Source: Bryobacterales bacterium
Lineage (GTDB): Bacteria; Acidobacteriota; Terriglobia; Bryobacterales; Bryobacteraceae
Assembly (NCBI GenBank): GCA_003164035.1
Contig: PLRS01000070.1
Coordinates: forward strand, 1-47,697
Direction of reading: 5' to 3'
Length of the DNA stretch: 47,697 bases
Part shown: positions 35,093 to 43,860 of the stretch, piece after piece
How positions within the stretch are numbered: the first letter of the stretch is position 1
Layout of the letters: the number at the start of each line of letters is the position of its first letter
Translations under genes and position numbers: made by a program
Notes under the pieces: generated by a model
Told to the model about the DNA's origin: nothing
The model's input: only the letters and a program-made list of their open reading frames with translations
Database searches by the model: none

Positions 35093-36448
35093 ATGGATAC
35101 CACCCGCCGCAATTTCATCGCCGGCGGCCTGGCTTCGCCGATGCTCGCGAGCGCCGCCGCCCCGGGCCGGCCGAACGTTCTGGTTGTCGTGCTCGACGAT
35201 CTCGGTTGTCACGACCTGGGGTACCTTGGCGCGGACGACTTAAAGACCCCGAACATCGACGCCATCGCCGAACGCGGGCTCAAGTTCCGCAACTGGTATT
35301 CGAACGCGCCCGTCTGCGCTCCGGCGCGATCGTCGATCCTGACGGGCCGATTCCCCGCGTCGGCGGGAGTTCCGGATAACGGCAGCGCGCTGGCGAACGG
35401 TATTGCGACCATCGCTTCGGCGGTTAAGAGCGCCGCTTATCGGACCGCCTGTTTCGGTAAATGGCACCTGGGCAACACCGATCGGACCGCGCCCACCGGG
35501 CACGGCTTCGACTATTTCCACGGATTTCACAGCGGCTGCGTGGACTACTACTCTCACCGCTACTATTGGGGCGAACCGCGCGTCCCCAACTATCATGACC
35601 TCTGGCGCAACCGAACCGAGATATTCGAAGACGGCCGTTACCTGACCGAACGCATCACCGAGGAGGCGGTCGACTACATCGGGCGCAACCGGAACAACCC
35701 GTTCTTCGCTTACATCGCCTATAACGCGCCGCACTATCCGATGCACGCGCCGGACAAATACAAGGCGTGGTTTCCGGGCCTGGCGCCGGAGCGGCTGACC
35801 TACGCCGCCATGATCGCCGCCGTGGATGACGGCGTGGGACGGATCCGGGGCGCGCTCGAGGCCGCCGGCCTGGCCGAGAACACCCTGATGTTCTTCATCG
35901 GAGACAACGGAGCCACGGTGGAAAAGCGCGCGGGCCTGGATGGGAATTTCGCCACGGCGGGCAGTAACGGCATCTTCAAAGGATTCAAATTCAGTCTTTT
36001 TGAAGGCGGGATGCACGTGCCCGGCTTCGTTTCCTGGCCGGCCCGGATTCCGCGGGGCGCGTGGATGGACCAGTTGGCGATGTCCATGGACATCCTGCCG
36101 ACCATTTGCAAGGCGACCGGCGCGGACGTGCCGCCGCGGGTGGACGGGTCCGACATCCTGGACACGATCGTGAGCGGCGCGCCTTCGCCGCACAAGGCCC
36201 TGTACTGGTCGCAGGGCGGCCAACTGGCGACCCGCCGCGGGCCGTGGAAGCTGGTGGTGAACGGCCGGCTTTACGATCGCCGCCCGGACGGCGACAAGCC
36301 GCTCGAAGGAGAAGACGCCGTCTGGCTTTCCAATCTCGATGAAGATCCGGGTGAGACCCGCAATCTGCGCCGGCAGCACGCGAATCTCGTCGACGAATTG
36401 CTGACGGAGTTGGAGCGGTGGCGCGAGGCGCTGCGCAAACCGGAGTAG
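35093..36448 (+). CDS. Secreted sulfatase (formylglycine type, S1)
   Basis: 451 residues. A Tat-type start (MDTTRRNFIAGGLASPMLAS) is followed by PNVLVVVLDDLGCHDLGYLG (metal site). The signature NAPVCAPARSSILTGRFPAS has a Cys that would be turned into formylglycine, then FGKWHLGNTD, APHYPMHAPDKYK and FFIGDNGATVEKR. Arylsulfatase-like S1 enzymes remove sulfate esters from glycans. The maturation enzyme is not in the window. It is paired with GH29, so desulfation and defucosylation of the same substrate is likely. Which glycan is not determined. The 131-base gap after it holds no gene. Confidence 0.92.
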   Translation: MDTTRRNFIAGGLASPMLASAAAPGRPNVLVVVLDDLGCHDLGYLGADDLKTPNIDAIAERGLKFRNWYSNAPVCAPARSSILTGRFPASAGVPDNGSALANGIATIASAVKSAAYRTACFGKWHLGNTDRTAPTGHGFDYFHGFHSGCVDYYSHRYYWGEPRVPNYHDLWRNRTEIFEDGRYLTERITEEAVDYIGRNRNNPFFAYIAYNAPHYPMHAPDKYKAWFPGLAPERLTYAAMIAAVDDGVGRIRGALEAAGLAENTLMFFIGDNGATVEKRAGLDGNFATAGSNGIFKGFKFSLFEGGMHVPGFVSWPARIPRGAWMDQLAMSMDILPTICKATGADVPPRVDGSDILDTIVSGAPSPHKALYWSQGGQLATRRGPWKLVVNGRLYDRRPDGDKPLEGEDAVWLSNLDEDPGETRNLRRQHANLVDELLTELERWREALRKPE

Positions 36449-36580
36449 GCGTTTCGACGATTGGGTTTTCGGCCAGTGAGCCGGCGTGACTTCTTTCCGC
36501 GACGCGAAGGGCCGGTTTACAGAACTTAACGGTCCTTCGCGGAGCGTGGTGATATCGTTACCAGGGAGGTGTGATTGCTC

Positions 36581-36979
36581 ATGAGAAGATCGGTAACGAT
36601 CCGCTGCGCGGTACTGCTGGCGCTGGCAACCGCGGTCGCTCTTGCCGCGGATATCTCCGGGAAATGGACCGGCCAGATGGGCGGTCCGGACGGCGACGGC
36701 CCTTCGATGGTATTCAACTTCAAACAGGACGGCACGAAGCTGACAGGCACCGTGGACGGACCTGGGGGAGAGCCGCTCCAAATCAAGGACGGCAAAGTGG
36801 ACGGCGACAAAATTTCTTTCACGCTCAGCTTCAGTGGCGATCGCGGCGAAATGAAGATTACCCACGAGGGCACCATCAAGGGCGACGAAATCACCCTGAG
36901 CACCAAGATGGAAGGCGGTCCGGACGGTGGTCCAGGCGGCCCTGGCGGCGGTTCGATGACGCTGAAGCGAGCCAAGTAA
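36581..36979 (+). CDS. Small secreted beta-barrel-like protein
   Basis: 132 residues from ATG 36581 with gggaggtg upstream. A signal peptide (RRSVTIRCAVLLALATAVAL then AAD) is followed by ISGKWTGQMGGPDGDGP, FNFKQDGTKLTGTVDGPGGE, KVDGDKISFTLSFSGDRGEM and a Gly-rich end (GGPDGGPGGPGGGSMTLKR). The repeated 'GxxxTGTVxG ... GKVxGDxIxF' strands match small secreted lipocalin-like proteins that are common in acidobacteria and have no assigned function. It is probably periplasmic. Confidence 0.75.
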   Translation: MRRSVTIRCAVLLALATAVALAADISGKWTGQMGGPDGDGPSMVFNFKQDGTKLTGTVDGPGGEPLQIKDGKVDGDKISFTLSFSGDRGEMKITHEGTIKGDEITLSTKMEGGPDGGPGGPGGGSMTLKRAK

Positions 36980-37110
36980 GATCGCAATCGGAATTGAGGC
37001 TGATGTCATCCCTCGCGCGGCGGGTCCCGGTGGATCCGTCCCGCGACTGCCAGGGGGATTTCTTGCCGTGGCCGTGCGCCGTCCCGCGGATTTGGAATAT
37101 CATTGACCCA

Positions 37111-38748
37111 ATGGTCAAATCTCAATTTCGCAGTTCGTATATTTTGGTGGCTTCCGGTCTTTTGCTATCGCTGGCGCAGGCGCCGCCGGCCATGGCCCAG
37201 GGAAGGTCTCAAGCGCAAACTCCGGCTCAGGCTCCGGCTCAAACTCCCGCCACGGCGCCCACGCCGCCGCCCGCTCCGGCTCCCGGCGGAAGAGGGGGGC
37301 GCGGCATTCCCGGCCCCGGACCGGCGATCGGCGGCGACATCGACGAAACGCCCGTGGTCACACACCACACCATCACGGTCGACGGCAAGACGCTGAACTA
37401 CACCGCTACCGTGGCCCAGATGCCGCTGAAGAACACCTCGGGCGAGACCGAGGCGCATATCTTCTATATGGCCTACACGCTCGATGGCGTTACCGATACG
37501 GCCAAACGCCCGCTGACGTTCTGCTTCAACGGCGGACCGGGCTCGGCGTCGCTCTGGGTACACATGGGCGGCATGGGGCCGCGCAGTCCCAAGCTGTTGC
37601 CCAACGGTAGCATGCCCCCGCCCCCGTACCAGGCCAAGGATAATCAGGATACCTGGCTGGACGCGACCGACCTGGTGTTCATCGACCCGGTGGGCACCGG
37701 CTACAGCCGCGCCAAGACGCTCGAAGTGGCGCGCCGCATGAACGGCGTGCGGGGCGATATCCAGTCGGTGGGCGAGTTCATCCAGACATACGTGGAGCGC
37801 AACAGCCGCGAGCTTTCGCCGCTATTCATCGCCGGGGAAAGCTATGGCACCTTCCGCACGGCGGGCCTCGCCGGATATCTCATCGAACGCGGCCTGGCCT
37901 TCAATGGCATCGTGCTGATCGGCACCACGCTCAACCTGGAAACCATCTGGAGCCGCAGCGACGACCTGGTCTACGAGCTCGAGTTTCCCACTTACGCCAA
38001 CGACGCCTGGTACCACAAGAAAGTGGCCGCCGACCTGCAAAAGAAAGACCTGAAGAGCTTCATGAAAGAGGCCGAAACGTTCGCCATGGGCGAGTACGCG
38101 GCGGCGCTGGCCAAAGGCGACGAACTGCCGGCCGCCGAAAGGAAGGCCGTCCTGGACAAGCTGGTTCGCTTCACCGGGCTCGACCCGAAGTATCTGGAAG
38201 ATACCAACCTTCGCTGGGATGTGTCGCACTTCACTCGCGAGCTATTGCGCGACCGGCATGAGGTGATCGGCCGTTACGATGGGCGGCTGGCGGGGCCGAC
38301 CGGCATGAACGCCGGCGAAACCAGCGAGTACGATCCTTCGAGCTCGCTCATCACTCCGCCCTTCACCGCGATCTTCACCCATTACATTCGCGACGAGCTG
38401 GGTTACAAGACCGACCTGTATTACTATCCCAGCGGTGGTGTCCAGCCGTGGGATTTCGGCGAGGGCAACAGTTTCGGCGACACCACCGCGCTGCTGCGCG
38501 ATGCCATGACCAAGAACCCCTATATGAAGGTCATGATCGCGGCCGGGTACTTCGACCTGGCCACGCCATATTACGCAGTGGAATACACCTTCAATCACAT
38601 GGGCCTTCTGCCGGACATGCACAAGCGCATCACTTGGGACTTCTACCCCGCCGGCCACATGCTGTACATCGACAGCGATTCCCACGCCAAGCTGAAACAC
38701 GACTTCAGCGAATTCGTGGCGGGCTCGCTGCCGAAGGACGTGCAGTAG
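37111..38748 (+). CDS. Secreted S10 serine carboxypeptidase-like protein
   Basis: 545 residues from ATG 37111. After a signal peptide (SSYILVASGLLLSLAQAPPA) comes a Gln/Ala/Pro-rich linker of about 40 residues ending GGRGGRGIPGPGP. The peptidase S10 domain has PLTFCFNGGPGSASLWVHMG, DLVFIDPVGTGYSRAKTLEV, the Ser in LFIAGESYGTFRTAGLAGYL, Asp in IAAGYFDLATPYYAVEYTF and His in DFYPAGHMLYIDSDSHAKL. It should remove C-terminal residues from peptides outside the cytoplasm. No Cys-rich or other extra domain is present. An in-frame extension upstream to 36571 overlaps the previous gene and is not used. Confidence 0.9.
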   Translation: MVKSQFRSSYILVASGLLLSLAQAPPAMAQGRSQAQTPAQAPAQTPATAPTPPPAPAPGGRGGRGIPGPGPAIGGDIDETPVVTHHTITVDGKTLNYTATVAQMPLKNTSGETEAHIFYMAYTLDGVTDTAKRPLTFCFNGGPGSASLWVHMGGMGPRSPKLLPNGSMPPPPYQAKDNQDTWLDATDLVFIDPVGTGYSRAKTLEVARRMNGVRGDIQSVGEFIQTYVERNSRELSPLFIAGESYGTFRTAGLAGYLIERGLAFNGIVLIGTTLNLETIWSRSDDLVYELEFPTYANDAWYHKKVAADLQKKDLKSFMKEAETFAMGEYAAALAKGDELPAAERKAVLDKLVRFTGLDPKYLEDTNLRWDVSHFTRELLRDRHEVIGRYDGRLAGPTGMNAGETSEYDPSSSLITPPFTAIFTHYIRDELGYKTDLYYYPSGGVQPWDFGEGNSFGDTTALLRDAMTKNPYMKVMIAAGYFDLATPYYAVEYTFNHMGLLPDMHKRITWDFYPAGHMLYIDSDSHAKLKHDFSEFVAGSLPKDVQ

Positions 38749-38762
38749 CGGATGTTGAATTG

Positions 38763-38862
38763 TGGGGCAGTCTTGGAGTGACAACCGCTCCTAACGACGG
38801 TCTAGTAACTTAACCGAGCTGCGACCGTCAGGGAGCGGTTGCACCCAAGACTAACTGCCCCG
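38763..38862. repeat. Family A-related palindrome, copy 5
   Basis: The inner hairpin acaaccgctcctaacgacgg / ccgtcagggagcggttgc (38781-38843) is a degenerate family A copy. The outer arms tggggcagtcttgg and ccaagactaactgcccc pair with each other, giving a nested structure like 17786-17950 but with a different outer sequence. It lies between the carboxypeptidase and phosphatase genes. Confidence 0.75.
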
Positions 38863-38875
38863 CGAAAGACCCGAT

Positions 38876-39451
38876 ATGCCCCAAACCCGCGGCGATCTCT
38901 GGCTGATCCGGCACGGCGAAACCGAGTGGACCCTTTCCGGCGCGCATACCGGCCGCACCAATTTGCCGCTGACCGAAAACGGAAAACGGCAAGCCCTGGC
39001 GGTGCGCGACGAGCTCGCCGGCCGCGCCTTCGCCCTGGTGCTGGTGAGCCCGCTTGATCGCGCTCGGGAGACCTGCCGGCTGGCGGGCTACGCGGACCAC
39101 GCCATCGTCGATCCCAATTTAGCCGAATGGTGGTACGGGAGTTACGAAGGCCGCACCTCGGCCCAGATCCAGGTTGAGCGTCCGGGCTGGACGATCTGGG
39201 ACGATGGACCGCTCGGCGGCGAGACCATCGACGAGGTAGCGGCCCGCGCCGACTCAGTCATCGCCCGCGCCTTGGCGGGTGACGGCGACGTAGCCCTCTT
39301 CGCCCACGGCCACTTATTGCGCATCCTCACCGCGCGCTGGCTCGAAATGCCGCCCATCGCCGCCCGCCGTTTCGCCCTCGAAACCGGCTCGATCAGCGTG
39401 CTGAGCTACGAACGCGATACCAGAGTGATTGAAAGATGGAATCTGCGATGA
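38876..39451 (+). CDS. Histidine phosphatase family protein
   Basis: 191 residues. The phospho-His motif is LWLIRHGETEWTLSGAHTGR, followed by LTENGKRQALAVRDELAG, VLVSPLDRARETCRLAGY, LAEWWYGSYEGRTSAQIQ, a GGETIDEVAAR loop and the second His in VALFAHGHLLRILTARWLEM. It belongs to the broad-specificity phosphoglycerate-mutase-like phosphatases. Similar proteins act on sugar phosphates or on nucleotides such as alpha-ribazole phosphate, and the substrate here is unknown. It has no signal peptide. It ends 41 bases before the convergent GNAT gene. Confidence 0.88.
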   Translation: MPQTRGDLWLIRHGETEWTLSGAHTGRTNLPLTENGKRQALAVRDELAGRAFALVLVSPLDRARETCRLAGYADHAIVDPNLAEWWYGSYEGRTSAQIQVERPGWTIWDDGPLGGETIDEVAARADSVIARALAGDGDVALFAHGHLLRILTARWLEMPPIAARRFALETGSISVLSYERDTRVIERWNLR

Positions 39452-39492
39452 GACTGGCGAGCGGCTACCGGTCGGGACGCCGAGGTCCGCAA

Positions 39493-40014
39493 TCAATCGC
39501 TGAGCCTCTTGTTCGGGAAAACCTTTCGGGCCGTTGCCAGCGGAAGGAACAGTGTTCGAGGCTGGCTGGCAAGGATACGAAATCCGTATCGCTGGTAGAA
39601 AGCAACGGCTTGATCGTTCGTAGCGTCGACCAGAAGCGTGAACGCGGCAGCTTCGGCTCTCAAAGCACGGGCGGCGGCGTCAGCCAACAGCGCCGCGCCT
39701 AAGCCGCGTCCCTGAAAGGCCAGGTCCACGGCGAGCCGTCCAATACGAATGGCCGGCACCGTCGCATAACGGGGCAAGCGCCTCGCTTCGTCGGGAGGAA
39801 GGTCAATCAGGGGAATACTCGCCGCCGAGATCGTGTAATATGCGGCAACCTGGCTTGTGATGGCTTCGACCGCTACGAAGCAATTGGCAATACGGCGGCG
39901 AATATCCTGGCCCACCTGCGTCTGGAAATACCGATCAAGCGCGTCTTCGCCGCAACGGAACGAGAGGCGCTCGTGCTTCTCGCCGAGCGGCTCCAGACGA
40001 AACGGAAACGTCAT
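39493..40014 (-). CDS. GNAT acetyltransferase toxin (TacT-like)
   Basis: 173 residues. N-terminal CGEDALDRYFQTQVGQDIRR, VAAYYTISAASIPLIDLP and RYATVPAIRIGRLAVDLAFQ are followed by the acetyl-CoA loop GRGLGAALLADAAARALR and NDQAVAFYQRYGF. This is the TacT/AtaT-type layout: acetylation of charged tRNA by such toxins stops translation. It overlaps the DUF1778 antitoxin gene by four bases (ATGA), the expected pair order. It appears intact. The target tRNA cannot be told from sequence. Confidence 0.88.
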   Translation of the reverse strand: MTFPFRLEPLGEKHERLSFRCGEDALDRYFQTQVGQDIRRRIANCFVAVEAITSQVAAYYTISAASIPLIDLPPDEARRLPRYATVPAIRIGRLAVDLAFQGRGLGAALLADAAARALRAEAAAFTLLVDATNDQAVAFYQRYGFRILASQPRTLFLPLATARKVFPNKRLSD

Positions 40015-40295
40015 TCCGCGCCGAATAGTTCACGACGGCGCTGAAAAGCTCTCTTGAGGGCAGGCGCAGGCTCCGGCGGACTAAGGAGCGCTTCAGCGAC
40101 TCGCCTCTGGTCCTCGAGGGAGAGCCGGATGATTTCCGCCTCCTCGATGGTCCGGCAGGCGGCCTCGCGCGCCGCCGACACGACAAAATCCGTGAGCGTG
40201 CGCCCTTCGATCTCTGCCGCGCGCTTCAGCAACGCGTGAACCTCGTTCGGTAAACGCGCCTCAAGCCGAGCTGTGGCTGGCGTCTCTTCCCCCAT
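40011..40295 (-). CDS. DUF1778 (TacA-like) antitoxin
   Basis: 94 residues from ATG 40295. The N-terminal ribbon-helix-helix is ARLEARLPNEVHALLKRAAE with EIEGRTLTDFVVSAAREAAC; the C-terminal arm LSLEDQRRVAEALLSPPEPA followed by ALKRAFQRRRELF wraps the toxin in known TacAT pairs. The more upstream ATG at 40307 lies inside the -10 element of the promoter, so translation most likely begins at 40295 on a nearly leaderless mRNA. Confidence 0.88.
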   Translation of the reverse strand: MGEETPATARLEARLPNEVHALLKRAAEIEGRTLTDFVVSAAREAACRTIEEAEIIRLSLEDQRRVAEALLSPPEPAPALKRAFQRRRELFGAE

Positions 40296-40305
40296 GATAA
40301 TTGAC

Positions 40306-40334
40306 ATTTTACGGCAAATTGCCGTACTCGTCAA
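40306..40334 (-). promoter_or_regulatory. Promoter and operator of the DUF1778-GNAT operon
   Basis: Read on the minus strand, TTGACG (40329-40334) and TAAAAT (40306-40311) are exactly 17 bases apart, close to the sigma-70 consensus. The palindrome TACGGCAA-a-TTGCCGTA (40310-40326) fills the spacer and touches the -10 element. Its 8-base arms are exact. RHH antitoxins bind such sites, so this is a likely autoregulatory operator. The predicted start (near 40299) leaves only a few bases before ATG 40295. Confidence 0.75.
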
Positions 40335-40525
40335 GGGTCTCCACGCTTGGAAAGATGCCGGGCAAGGGCGGGCAGCAGCCTGAAGAAGCTTTGGCGGAGC
40401 CTTCAGGCCGGAACCGGCGTTTGACGGGAGTGACGCGACGGCGGACACGGCGAAACCGTTATCGGTCACAAGACTTTCGAATATTCTTAAGCGACTGACG
40501 GGATGGCTCTTAACTCAAATTCGAC

Positions 40526-40552
40526 GCCCTGGCGGGGCCGGCTCGCCAGGGC
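40526..40552. repeat. Intergenic hairpin in a 350-base gene-free gap
   Basis: GCCCTGGCG-gggccggct-CGCCAGGGC is a perfect 9-base-pair stem. The gap 40335-40666 between the antitoxin promoter and the lytic transglycosylase end has no convincing gene. It also has ggcgcc pairs near 40619 and 40647. A role as terminator for the transglycosylase transcript is possible but not shown. Confidence 0.5.
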
Positions 40553-40666
40553 CGGAATGGTACAAGTTTGGTCAAGGGAGAGAGGCTTGGATCGGCCTTT
40601 CTCCCGCTGTCGCGAGCGGCGCCGGCCCTTGGGCGGGGCTTGGCGCCCGCGACCGTCCCGCCCGCC

Positions 40667-42862
40667 CTACTTCCCGTACAGTCTTCGGTACATATCCGCG
40701 TTCCGCATCACCGCCTGAACATAATCGCGGGTCTCGGTAAAGGGGATGGATTCGACGAACTCGGCCGGCTCGCGATAATTGGCCCAGGTCAGCCATTCGG
40801 CCACGCGGTTGGGGCCGGCATTGTAAGCCGCCAGGGTTTGCTCGATGCTGCCATTGGTCTGATCGAGCATGGAGCGAATGATCGACGTACCGATGCGCAG
40901 GTTCGCGGCCGGCTGCAGCAGCACGGCCGGGGTGAAGCGCGGAATTCCTTCCTTGCGCGCGAATCGCCTTCCGGTGGCCGGCAGCACCTGGGTCAAGCCA
41001 TAGGCGGGGGCGCCGGAACGAGCGGCCGGGTTAAACTCGGATTCCTGGCGAATCAGTCCGGCGACCAGAAACGGGTCGAGCCCGTGGCGCGCCGCGGCGG
41101 CTTCCAGATCGCCGCGATACGGCAAGGGAAAAAGCAGCTCCCAGAACTTACGAGGCGCTTGATCGATGGCCAGGCTGAGGTGCTCCGGCACGATCGTCTT
41201 GAGAACATGCACGGCTTGAAACGGCACGGGGGCGGCCTCGGCCAATTCCAAACCGAGCAGCGCGGGCTGGCCGTCGGTGCGCGCGCCGAAACGCAATTCC
41301 CCGTCCGCCAGATCCGCCAACCCCGCCGAGCGCAGCAACCGGGAGCGGCGGATGCGCAGCGCGGTGGCGGCGGTGGGTTCCGCCGGCAACGGCTGGGGCG
41401 CGGCCAGACCGGCCGATCTCAGAAACTGCTGCGCCGCCTGACTCGGTTTGGCGTTGCCGACCTCCGCGCGGGCCAGGCAACCGCGGGCCAACATGCCGTA
41501 GTAATAGTTCGAGCGCTCTGCCGCCAGCCATTCGTAGTACGCCCGCGCGGAGGAAAGATCGTGCTCCGCCTCGGCCTGCCGCCCGAGAAAATAGACGGCG
41601 CTGGCGGCGTTCGACTGACCCGGGTAGCGGCTCACCTGCTCCCGCAGCAGCGCCCCGGCGTCGCTCTTCTCATGAAGATATTCGTAGAAGGCGACCTTCC
41701 AGTGATACAGCGCCGTGTCGGGCGCCGTCGGAAACTCTTCCGCCGCGGCCCGGTAGAGGGGCACGTACTCTTCGGCGCGGTTGTCGACCAGGTACCGGTT
41801 GCCGGCCGCCACCAGGGCTTTCAATCGCCACCGGGAGCCACCGTGGAACTGGCCCAGGGTCTTCACCTCGGCCATCATGTCGTCGTCGTTGTGCAGGCGG
41901 CGAGCGCATTCCACCATGTCGTATAAGCGCTCGGCCTCGGCTTCCGGCTGGGAGGGATGAAGCGCGCGCAGAGCGTCGTCGGCTGTGCCGGCATCGCCCC
42001 GGAAGAAGGGGATGGCTGCGGCGCGCACTTCGGCCTGCTCCCGTTCGAGGCCCGGCGCCGCAGCTTCCAGCGACCGGTAGGCGTCTTCGGCATCGCGGTA
42101 GCGGCGCGCCTCCAGCAGCCGGTCGGCGCGGCGCAAGAGCTGCTGCGGCAAAGGCTGCGGAAACGCCGCACCCATGGCGTCGCGCAGGGTCACCAGGGCC
42201 GCGGCGGCGCGCTCGGCGGCTTCGCCCGAAAGGTATTGGTCGTAGGTGCGCTGGTAGAATTCCACGGCGCTGGCCAACTCATTGGCGGCCTGATAACAAT
42301 CGGCCAGGGTGATGTCGCCGTCCGGCTGGGGCAGTTCGGCGTAGTGGTCGCGCAGCAGGCGCACCGCGGCGGCGGGGTCGGCCGCTTTCCTGGCGCGCGC
42401 TTCCACCAGCCAGGCTTTGCCGGATACCGGCGTGGGAACGGCGGCGTGGACCGGCGCCAGTTCGCCGATTACGGCCGCGGCGGCGTCGCCCATTTCCAGC
42501 CGCGCGGCCGCCCGGTAAGTAGCCGAATAATCGGCGATGGGTGCCAGTTTGGGCTCGGCTTTGCGCAGCCAGGCGACGGCTCCCGGCCAATCCCTCTGCT
42601 CGTACGCCGCCACCCCCAGCGCCAGTGCGGCCAGCGGCGCTTCCGCCGGGTGGGCCGCGGCGTAGCGCTCAATGGCACCCCGCCGCGCCGCGCTCCCGGA
42701 TTCGCGATACGCGCGCACCAGGCCGGGAAGATCGTTGCCGGTAACCGGGGCGGATGGGTGCGCCGCGCGCGGACGGCTGGCAGCCGCGCCAACACACGCG
42801 CAAATCGTGGCGCTAAGCCAGAGGGCCGGGATAGTCGCGGCCCATAAGTTGCGGGTCGTCAT
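40667..42862 (-). CDS. Slt70-like soluble lytic transglycosylase
   Basis: 731 residues from ATG 42862. A signal-like start (TTRNLWAATIPALWLSATIC) is followed by a long helical TPR-like superhelix (about 60-560) with repeats of the form 'Y/LY-x-x-A-x-x-x-F'. The catalytic domain has the Glu in LIRQESEFNPAARSGAPAYG, then GLTQVLPATGRRFARKEG, NLRIGTSIIRSMLDQTNGSI and LAAYNAGPNRVAEWLTW. It cleaves peptidoglycan strands to anhydro-muropeptides. The first part overlaps the end of the GAF-like gene by 50 bases. An earlier in-frame ATG at 42922 lies deeper inside that gene and is not used. Confidence 0.9.
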   Translation of the reverse strand: MTTRNLWAATIPALWLSATICACVGAAASRPRAAHPSAPVTGNDLPGLVRAYRESGSAARRGAIERYAAAHPAEAPLAALALGVAAYEQRDWPGAVAWLRKAEPKLAPIADYSATYRAAARLEMGDAAAAVIGELAPVHAAVPTPVSGKAWLVEARARKAADPAAAVRLLRDHYAELPQPDGDITLADCYQAANELASAVEFYQRTYDQYLSGEAAERAAAALVTLRDAMGAAFPQPLPQQLLRRADRLLEARRYRDAEDAYRSLEAAAPGLEREQAEVRAAAIPFFRGDAGTADDALRALHPSQPEAEAERLYDMVECARRLHNDDDMMAEVKTLGQFHGGSRWRLKALVAAGNRYLVDNRAEEYVPLYRAAAEEFPTAPDTALYHWKVAFYEYLHEKSDAGALLREQVSRYPGQSNAASAVYFLGRQAEAEHDLSSARAYYEWLAAERSNYYYGMLARGCLARAEVGNAKPSQAAQQFLRSAGLAAPQPLPAEPTAATALRIRRSRLLRSAGLADLADGELRFGARTDGQPALLGLELAEAAPVPFQAVHVLKTIVPEHLSLAIDQAPRKFWELLFPLPYRGDLEAAAARHGLDPFLVAGLIRQESEFNPAARSGAPAYGLTQVLPATGRRFARKEGIPRFTPAVLLQPAANLRIGTSIIRSMLDQTNGSIEQTLAAYNAGPNRVAEWLTWANYREPAEFVESIPFTETRDYVQAVMRNADMYRRLYGK

Positions 42863-43742
42863 TGGCGAGTGTGCGTACCAGCTCCAAATGTAAATAGTCG
42901 ACCATGGTGGCCGTGGCGCCAAAAAATGTCGCCTGAAATTCCGCGCGCGCCCGATCGATGGCGTCCTTCATCGCGGCGTATAAGTTGCGGCGCGCGCGCC
43001 CTAACTGCACGGCGTCGGCCTCGAACAGGCGGATTTCCGCCGCCTTCACGCGAGCGAAGCGCTGCGCCCGCAGGTGAATCCGCCGTTCCTCGTCGGAAAG
43101 ATCTTCCCATCGGCGGGCGGCGTCGCTAGCCGGATTTTCCGGCGGCGCGGCGGTCGCCGTCCAGACGGGCGAAGCCACTTGAGCCACCAATTCCAGGGCC
43201 GCCATTTCCACCGCGCCCCAGGCGCACAATAGCGCTGGCGCCGAATCTTCCTTATCGGCCGATTTTTCCACAATAGGAAATATCGCCACACGCGCTTCGG
43301 GCCCGTCGCCGGCCGCCGCGGCCAAGGGCGCCGAAACCTGGGAAGGGATCGAGGACGCGATCACCGGCTCGCGGTGTTCCACCGCGTCCGCCAGCGCGGC
43401 GGCGTCCGCCAGCGCAATCGGAGCCGACAACGCCTGCTCCCGCGCTTCGTCCAAACCGCGCACCTTCGCCGCCCGGGCGCTCTCGCCTTCCACCACCAGC
43501 AGGGCGGCGCCGGATGCGAAGGCAGCGGCGGCATCCACCAGGGTCAGATACAGCTCTTCGCGGCTGACGGCTTGCCGGATGCCGCGCACAATCTGGTTGA
43601 GCCGGCTGGCCGTGTCGCTCAGGGCCCGGGCGCGTGCCTCGGCCGTCAAACGATCCACTTCGCCCATGACGAAGGAAACATGTTCCTGCAAAGCGCGTCC
43701 TAAACCCGCCGCGGCCGTCGTAGAAGCCATTCCCGACTCCAT
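42813..43742 (-). CDS. GAF-like protein with C-terminal coiled coil
   Basis: 309 residues, no signal peptide. Region 45-190 resembles a GAF domain (IRQAVSREELYLTLVDAAAA followed by FASGAALLVVEGESARAA, then REPVIASSIPSQV). The C-terminus is helical, RRWEDLSDEERRIHLRAQRF followed by EIRLFEADAVQLGRARRNLY. I know similar proteins upstream of Slt-type transglycosylases in acidobacteria but no defined role. It overlaps the transglycosylase gene, so the two are coupled. ATG 43742 is taken; ATG 43730 is close. A sensory or scaffold role in cell-wall growth is only a guess. Confidence 0.65.
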   Translation of the reverse strand: MESGMASTTAAAGLGRALQEHVSFVMGEVDRLTAEARARALSDTASRLNQIVRGIRQAVSREELYLTLVDAAAAFASGAALLVVEGESARAAKVRGLDEAREQALSAPIALADAAALADAVEHREPVIASSIPSQVSAPLAAAAGDGPEARVAIFPIVEKSADKEDSAPALLCAWGAVEMAALELVAQVASPVWTATAAPPENPASDAARRWEDLSDEERRIHLRAQRFARVKAAEIRLFEADAVQLGRARRNLYAAMKDAIDRARAEFQATFFGATATMVDYLHLELVRTLANDDPQLMGRDYPGPLA

Positions 43743-43785
43743 TTTATCAGGCCCGTGTTTCGGAGCGGCGGATTTCTTGGGGCGG

Positions 43786-43834
43786 CTTAACCGATTTGGG
43801 GGAGCTAACTGCGAAATCCCCAGATCGGTTACGC
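43786..43834. repeat. Outer palindrome without insert (empty site)
   Basis: cttaaccgatttgggggagc and gggatttcgcagttagctcc-type arms form one hairpin (right arm ccccagatcggttacgcac). It matches the outer arms of 17786-17950 on the opposite strand almost exactly but lacks the family A hairpin. It sits in the 118-base gap between the HD gene and the GAF-like gene. Confidence 0.8.
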
Positions 43835-43860
43835 ACTCATTCTTTGCTGCGGCCAGCCTC

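Noticed and set aside
35320-35350. Sulfatase signature CAPAR as a damaged CxPSR motif
   Set aside because: Ala in place of Ser at this position is common in S1 sulfatases, and the Cys and Arg are kept, so the site is normal.
40568-41926. A 452-residue plus-strand frame opposite the lytic transglycosylase
   Set aside because: The minus strand encodes clear Slt catalytic motifs; the plus frame does not resemble any family.
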